Origin: Cerrena zonata
Taxonomy: Eukaryota > Basidiomycota > Agaricomycetes > Polyporales > Cerrenaceae
Assembly: GCA_038087015.1 (NCBI GenBank)
Contig: JASBNA010000078.1
Location: 62,001 to 126,000, forward strand
Reading direction: 5' to 3'
DNA: 64,000 nt
Shown: piece by piece, positions 59,334 through 64,000 of the stretch
Numbering within the stretch: the stretch's first letter is position 1
Layout: every line of letters starts with the position of its first letter
The notes under the pieces: model-generated
Told to the model about the DNA's origin: nothing
Databases searched by the model: none
The model's input: the letters and a program-made list of their open reading frames with translations, nothing else
Position numbers and translations under genes: made by a program

Positions 59334-61116
59334 ATGAATCCCGAACTATCCCAATTCTCGCGGCTTAAATCATATCCACGTCCCACTCGGTTTGAACCAA
59401 TTGCTGATATCAAGCCGCGACCACTTCATCCCATACTAACTCCCCCAGAATCGACCGTCTTCCTTCCTTACCTACCACACAACGTCCCTCTGCTCTAGGC
59501 CCTAAATGGAAACTCAAAACTCATGTTGTTCCTGCTGCTTTTCCCTCGTAGTACACCTGACATCGACATCCCTCCACCTGTATTCAGTCAAGACAAGGCA
59601 GAATGGAAACAACGGGTAGAGAACAAGTTGAATGAACTAACAGGACTGAAGGAGAAGCAAGCATTGGGCGAATTAGATCATTTGCCAAACAGTGAGAAGC
59701 CACTTTGGTGTGTGGTAGATAGGTATATCAGAGCGAATAGGAAATACGGGAATCACCAGGGCGTGACGTTGTTCTTCGCTCATGCAAACGGGTTCAACAA
59801 GGAGGTGAGGAAATGTTGTACCTAAGAAAATTTATGTACTCTGACGTGCCTTGTAGACTTGGGAACCTACTTTGCAGTCGGTTGTGCAATCATTGAAGAA
59901 CGTTGATGTGGCAGAGATCTGGCTCTGGCAAAGCGTCAACCACGGCGATGCAGCTATCATCAACTCTGCTAATTTATGTGGTCTTTGTGAGTTCTCAATT
60001 ACCTTGTATTCTTTATTCTAAACGTAGGTGTTTGCTGAGCTTAAGTGTAGACGATTGGCAAGATAATGCTAGAGATATATTACATTTTCTTCTCAATCAC
60101 ATCCCTTCGTCAACATACGAGGACTTCCCGACCCACCTCCCACGTCTATCTTCATCCATTGCAGAGTCCCGAAAGTCATTTGGCTTCTCTGGACGTCAAT
60201 TCGTTGCCGTTGGCCATTCTTACGGAGGATGTTCGGTGTAAGCTACACATCAAACGTTTCCATAACTCTTTACTGATGGGAAGAATGGACAGTGCGTTAG
60301 CAGCCGTTAATCATCCTTCCCTTTTCTCATCCATAATATTTGTGGACCCTATGATTCGGGCTCTGCGGCCTGACTTTCCTTTGGTTTCATTTGGGACGCG
60401 TAGGAAAACTTCTCGTGCCCTTTCTCGCCGAAATCATTGGTCTTCACGGTAAGACATCTAATTTGACGGGTTACCATGTAACACAACTTATCAACCATAT
60501 AATTTTTCTCGATAGGGAAGAGGCGCGTCGTCTATTTTTGAAATCACCATTTTTCCAAGCCTGGGACCCTGCCGTGCTCGATGCATATGTACAACACGGG
60601 TTAATCGAAGATCCAAACTCTGGTGGGGTCAAATTGAAGATGCCAGGTTTCCAGGTTGGTACATGTAATGTTACACTTTCCCTATACTATTAACTATTCA
60701 TGTAGGAGGCTGTGGTGTTTGCGGAATCTCTCACCACTTACGAAGGTTGGCTGGAGCTCGATAAGTTACCTGAAACCATTGGATTAAGATGGATCATGCC
60801 AGGAAAGCTTCCCGAACAGTTAGTCCTTTCATTTGTGTTATTTATTTCGATACGCGCTCTAACGGGAGCATATCCGACAGAGAACGGGTTGAGAAACAAG
60901 AGCTCGTCTGGAGGCGTCCAAGCAATTCAAGCAATGCCATCATTCACTCCGCCGGTCATCTGATACCTCATGAATCTCCTCAAGAGCTTGGTAAGTCCCA
61001 CCGGGAAATATAGTCATGACACATATTTATCGAAACATCGCCTCTTCATAGCATATGAGATAGCCTCGTTCCTTCAACGCAAATACGGTGTTCAACCACC
61101 TGCGAGCAGGCTTTAA
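59334..61116 (+). CDS. Alpha/beta hydrolase, with paired frame shifts in exon 1
   Basis: Eight exons (59334-59804, 59857-59986, 60051-60237, 60293-60448, 60516-60654, 60706-60818, 60881-60990, 61052-61116) total 457 codons. The fold shows F-F-A-H-A-N-G-F (oxyanion region), the nucleophile elbow G-H-S-Y-G-G, I-I-F-V-D-P and a late G-A/S-G-H-L-I with the catalytic His. It resembles fungal alpha/beta hydrolases such as the peroxisomal Lpx1 group; the substrate is unknown. In exon 1 the ends share one frame, but a TAG lies at 59496-59498. The middle piece (K-W-K-L-K-T-H-V-V-P-A-A-F-P) is coding only in another frame, entered near 59496 by a missing base and left near 59548 by an extra base. Without that piece a shorter product could start at ATG 59523. 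The acceptor of exon 7 could instead be 60869. Confidence 0.8.
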
Positions 61117-61976
61117 GATGTTTGCTTGCGACACCCAACCACAAACTCTATCTATTTCGTAAGTCATAGGTCGATGTGATGTCATGCTCCTCTTCCACTT
61201 CATGTCTTAGAAGTACCAGTTTAATGACGAAAATTGTCTTACAGATATGGTATCATAAAACATGAAACCATACACTGCCTCTATATCTTAGGTCAGGCTT
61301 GGTCGTATATTCCCCTCATGCCGAGAATACTGCGGAGGCTCTGGCTGAAAATATAGATAGGAATTGCTCAACACGCTCCTATTGCAGATTGCTGAACGAC
61401 CTTCCCATGAGGAGTTTGCTGTGCATCGGACGACGCAGGACTAAATGTAAGCGTCGGCTCGTAAGAGATTTCGGTGCCTGGCGCCGAGAATTATTGTACT
61501 TCGTAGCGGGTTGGTAGCGGGTTCATACAGGCTCATACTTGTATTCGAACGACTTGTATTATGGATCCCCTTTCCTCATGTTGCACACCTGTTTGCGTTA
61601 GAAAAACACAAGTGCTAGTTCGGGAAATTGAATTATGCAGGACGTCACCCTAGATGAATCCGTAATTAGTGTTGCCTAATGAAGGTAGTGTGCAGCGCTA
61701 GGGTTTGGCGGGGAAGTTGGCCATCCTTCGGGAAACGGACAAGGGTCTTGTCCTCTTTCCCCCTCCTCCTCCCTTTGCTTGCCTTGCTTCACGCGAGCGC
61801 ACCCTCCATCCTCCATTTCTATCCTAAAACCTTTAACTTCTATCTATTGATATCGGCGTAGGCTGTGTTGCTCAGAATAATCGCCCAACTGTTCCATAGC
61901 GAATCAAATCTGACAGTCACCAGCTGGCGATACATAACTTCTTCAAGCTGTATTCCTTCTACAAGTTCAAACTCTC
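61117..61976. other. Gene-free stretch
   Basis: About 860 bases. The open frame 61299-61517 has no domain. CT-rich DNA at 61740-61830 is consistent with a promoter or leader of the following membrane-protein gene. Confidence 0.4.
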
Positions 61977-64000
61977 ATGTTGTACAGCTCCTATTCTAGC
62001 CAAAATGCCTTCTCTCTACTCCGCTTCCTCGTGGTGATCTTCGCTTGCCTACACGAAGGCGTGCAAGCAGCGCCCGGTTCAGGCTATGGCTTATCCAGGA
62101 GGCAGAATAATGGTAGTGTAGCTCAGAATCCTGACCCAAACTCTAGCACGAGTTTGTCACCTCAAGTATGGGTACGTAACTGACACTCGTCCATTGCTAT
62201 GACCTCATACCCATGCCTTTCGATTCAGATTCCCATCGCTATCATAGCCGTATTGATTGTCACAGCTGCACTAGTTCTATGCGCACGACGCGGGGGCTTT
62301 TCGCGCCTGACTAACTGGGCAACTGGAGCTGCATTAGCTAGTGGTACTGTCATTCGAGCGAACAATGGGGAGGGACCGAGGGAGATTACAGCTGACCAAT
62401 TGGCGGGAGGTGATGCGACTGCAGCGGCAGCTACCACCGACGGCACAGCTGCGAATAATGGTACTACACGGGCTGCAAGGCGTCCGAGGAGAACTCGAAG
62501 AACTCCAAGTCAAATATCGACCAAATCCCTTCCTGCGTATATGAAAGAGCCCGGTGACCAAGAGCTCGTTATTATACGGTACGGTCCCTCTTGCTCAACA
62601 ATTCATGATGATTCTTAAATTATGTTGCTACTTCAGTGGTCCTGAGGATATGGAGGATGTTACTGCCACAATCGTCGATATGCCTCTCAGTGCTGATACC
62701 ACTCCGGGTTTGGACAGTTCTGATAGCACTCTCAGAGAAGATATCTCACGGACGAATTCTCATTCACCCGAATATGAGGAGGTCCCTACTAGTCCACATG
62801 ACCAACCTCTTCTGCATCCAGACAACTCACCGATAGGCAGACGTTCGTCACAGCGCAGTTTACATAGGGTCAGCACTCGACCGAGTTTCGATACCCTCCT
62901 GACTAGCAGTGACGATGCTGATTCCGCTGCTTTGATACGAGCCCACCCTGTCCCACCTGCACTGATAGATGCTCGGGGAGAAGCGCCTCCGTATTTCGAG
63001 GTCGTTTCGATGGATGACCTGAGCAGAAATATCAGCATAACTACTGATTCACACCAACATTCGTCGGTTGAGGTACCAAATCCGGAACCGTCGCCACCTC
63101 CACAGAATGCTGGTTCTCGAATTCGTTCATCCATTCTCAATCTATTCAGTCCTCGAAACCCTTCCTCCGCCCCTCCTATGCCTCCCGTACCATCATCCTC
63201 ACAGCTATCGCCTCACAATATTCAAGGTCGTACTAGTCATGCACGTTCAGAGTCAGGTCCATCTATCATGTCGATAGCATCTACTGGAGAAGGCGGCTCA
63301 CGTTTGTCACACGCCCGCACCCGCTCAAGGCCCACAACACCGGGTCATCGGCCGTCGCACTCAGGCACAAACTCTGTTTTCAGTATTTCTTCTAACTTCA
63401 GGCCTCTGTCAAGAGCACGGTCACGTTCGCAAAATCGACTAAATGCTGAGGCACTAACATCCCCGTCCTTAATCTCGTTGAACTCGATTTCCGCGCCACT
63501 GACGCACACGGCGGTAAAAACGTCGTTAATGTACCCCAAGGCAGGACCAACTGCGGACCAGATGAAGTTGATTGCGTCGAGAGAAAGCTTTGCTAAGTTT
63601 GGGTTGCCATATGGTCCTGATGCCATCGCATTCGCCAGTCACTCTCGAGTCGATCTTTCGCAGGGTCCCCCGCCCGGATTTGAGGAGGTAGTTGGTTCAG
63701 GTCAAGCAGGTCCCTCTGGAGAGGGTTCTGGTTCTGGGAGTCACGATCCTCCTAGTCCGGAATACCAGCAGGATGAAGGTGAGGTGGAATCTCCAATTCC
63801 ATTGACAGATTCTCCTGTGGAAGATCCCTCGACATCTACGTCAGGCCCCGAAACTGTCAATCAGTCAACGTCAGATTCAGTTGCAGCTCGGCAACTATCT
63901 GCTTCACCGACACTCTCAGTCCCTCAACCGCCAGGATCAGCTGTACCACCTTCCGCCTTCAGAGATCCTGCCTCTGCTACACTACCCCGTGCTGAATCTC
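61977..64000 (+). CDS. Ser/Pro-rich single-pass membrane protein (3' end beyond the window)
   Basis: Three exons are visible (61977-62171, 62229-62578, and 62637 to the right edge), all in phase and open for about 636 codons. The N-terminus is a signal peptide (L-L-R-F-L-V-V-I-F-A-C-L...V-Q-A-A-P). After a short Asn/Ser-rich outer part comes one membrane helix (I-P-I-A-I-I-A-V-L-I-V-T-A-A-L-V-L) with a basic stop-transfer. A very long disordered Ser/Pro/Arg tail follows, with T-R-R-A/T-R-S repeats. One block, A-S-R-E-S-F-A-K-F-G-L-P-Y-G-P-D-A-I, looks ordered. The layout matches the protein at 10280-11682, but the two do not look like close relatives. The function is unknown. Confidence 0.75.

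Overview
The window looks like nuclear DNA of a basidiomycete fungus, most likely an agaricomycete. Genes sit on both strands and are cut by many 41-80 nt GT-AG introns. Every spliced model given here was checked by carrying reading phase through each exon. Typical markers are a DUF6533 membrane protein, a multi-exon fungal P450, an F-box protein, a fungalysin-propeptide-like secreted protein and a HotDog thioesterase. Nothing points to a prokaryotic, viral or organellar source. I see no CRISPR array and no recognisable transposon coding region.

Layout. 0-11.7 kb: the 3' end of an AlkB-like dioxygenase gene, a Spo7-like gene, an intron-bearing tRNA-Pro(UGG), an intact 11-exon DUF6533 gene lying in about 2.1 kb with only one CpG, a 13-exon cytochrome P450 and a Ser-rich single-pass membrane protein. 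11.7-24.6 kb: gene-poor, pyrimidine-rich DNA around a copper-fist transcription factor, ending in a Ser-rich protein of unknown function. 26.5-38.98 kb: a dense housekeeping block with a PQ-loop transporter-like protein, ETF-ubiquinone oxidoreductase, the AP-1 mu subunit, a sucrose/alpha-glucoside-type transporter, a URC4-like DUF1688 gene and histidinol-phosphatase. 40.3-50.7 kb: an MFS monocarboxylate-type transporter, a mitochondrial adrenodoxin-type ferredoxin, a tandem pair of DEDDy exonuclease genes with C-terminal Cys motifs, and zuotin. 52-64 kb: a HotDog thioesterase, a stand-alone fungalysin-propeptide-like secreted protein, an isoprenylcysteine methyltransferase, an F-box protein, an alpha/beta hydrolase and a second Ser/Pro-rich membrane protein running off the right edge.

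The genes do not form an obvious single pathway or biosynthetic cluster. Most are independent housekeeping functions: membrane traffic, electron transfer, Fe-S assembly, His synthesis and uracil catabolism. The observations most worth following up are the CpG-free island holding an intact gene, the duplicated exonuclease pair, the stand-alone protease propeptide, the GC-AG intron splitting a zinc-ligand codon in the copper-fist factor, and paired one-base frame shifts in two genes (DUF1688 and alpha/beta hydrolase) that are either decay or homopolymer sequencing errors.
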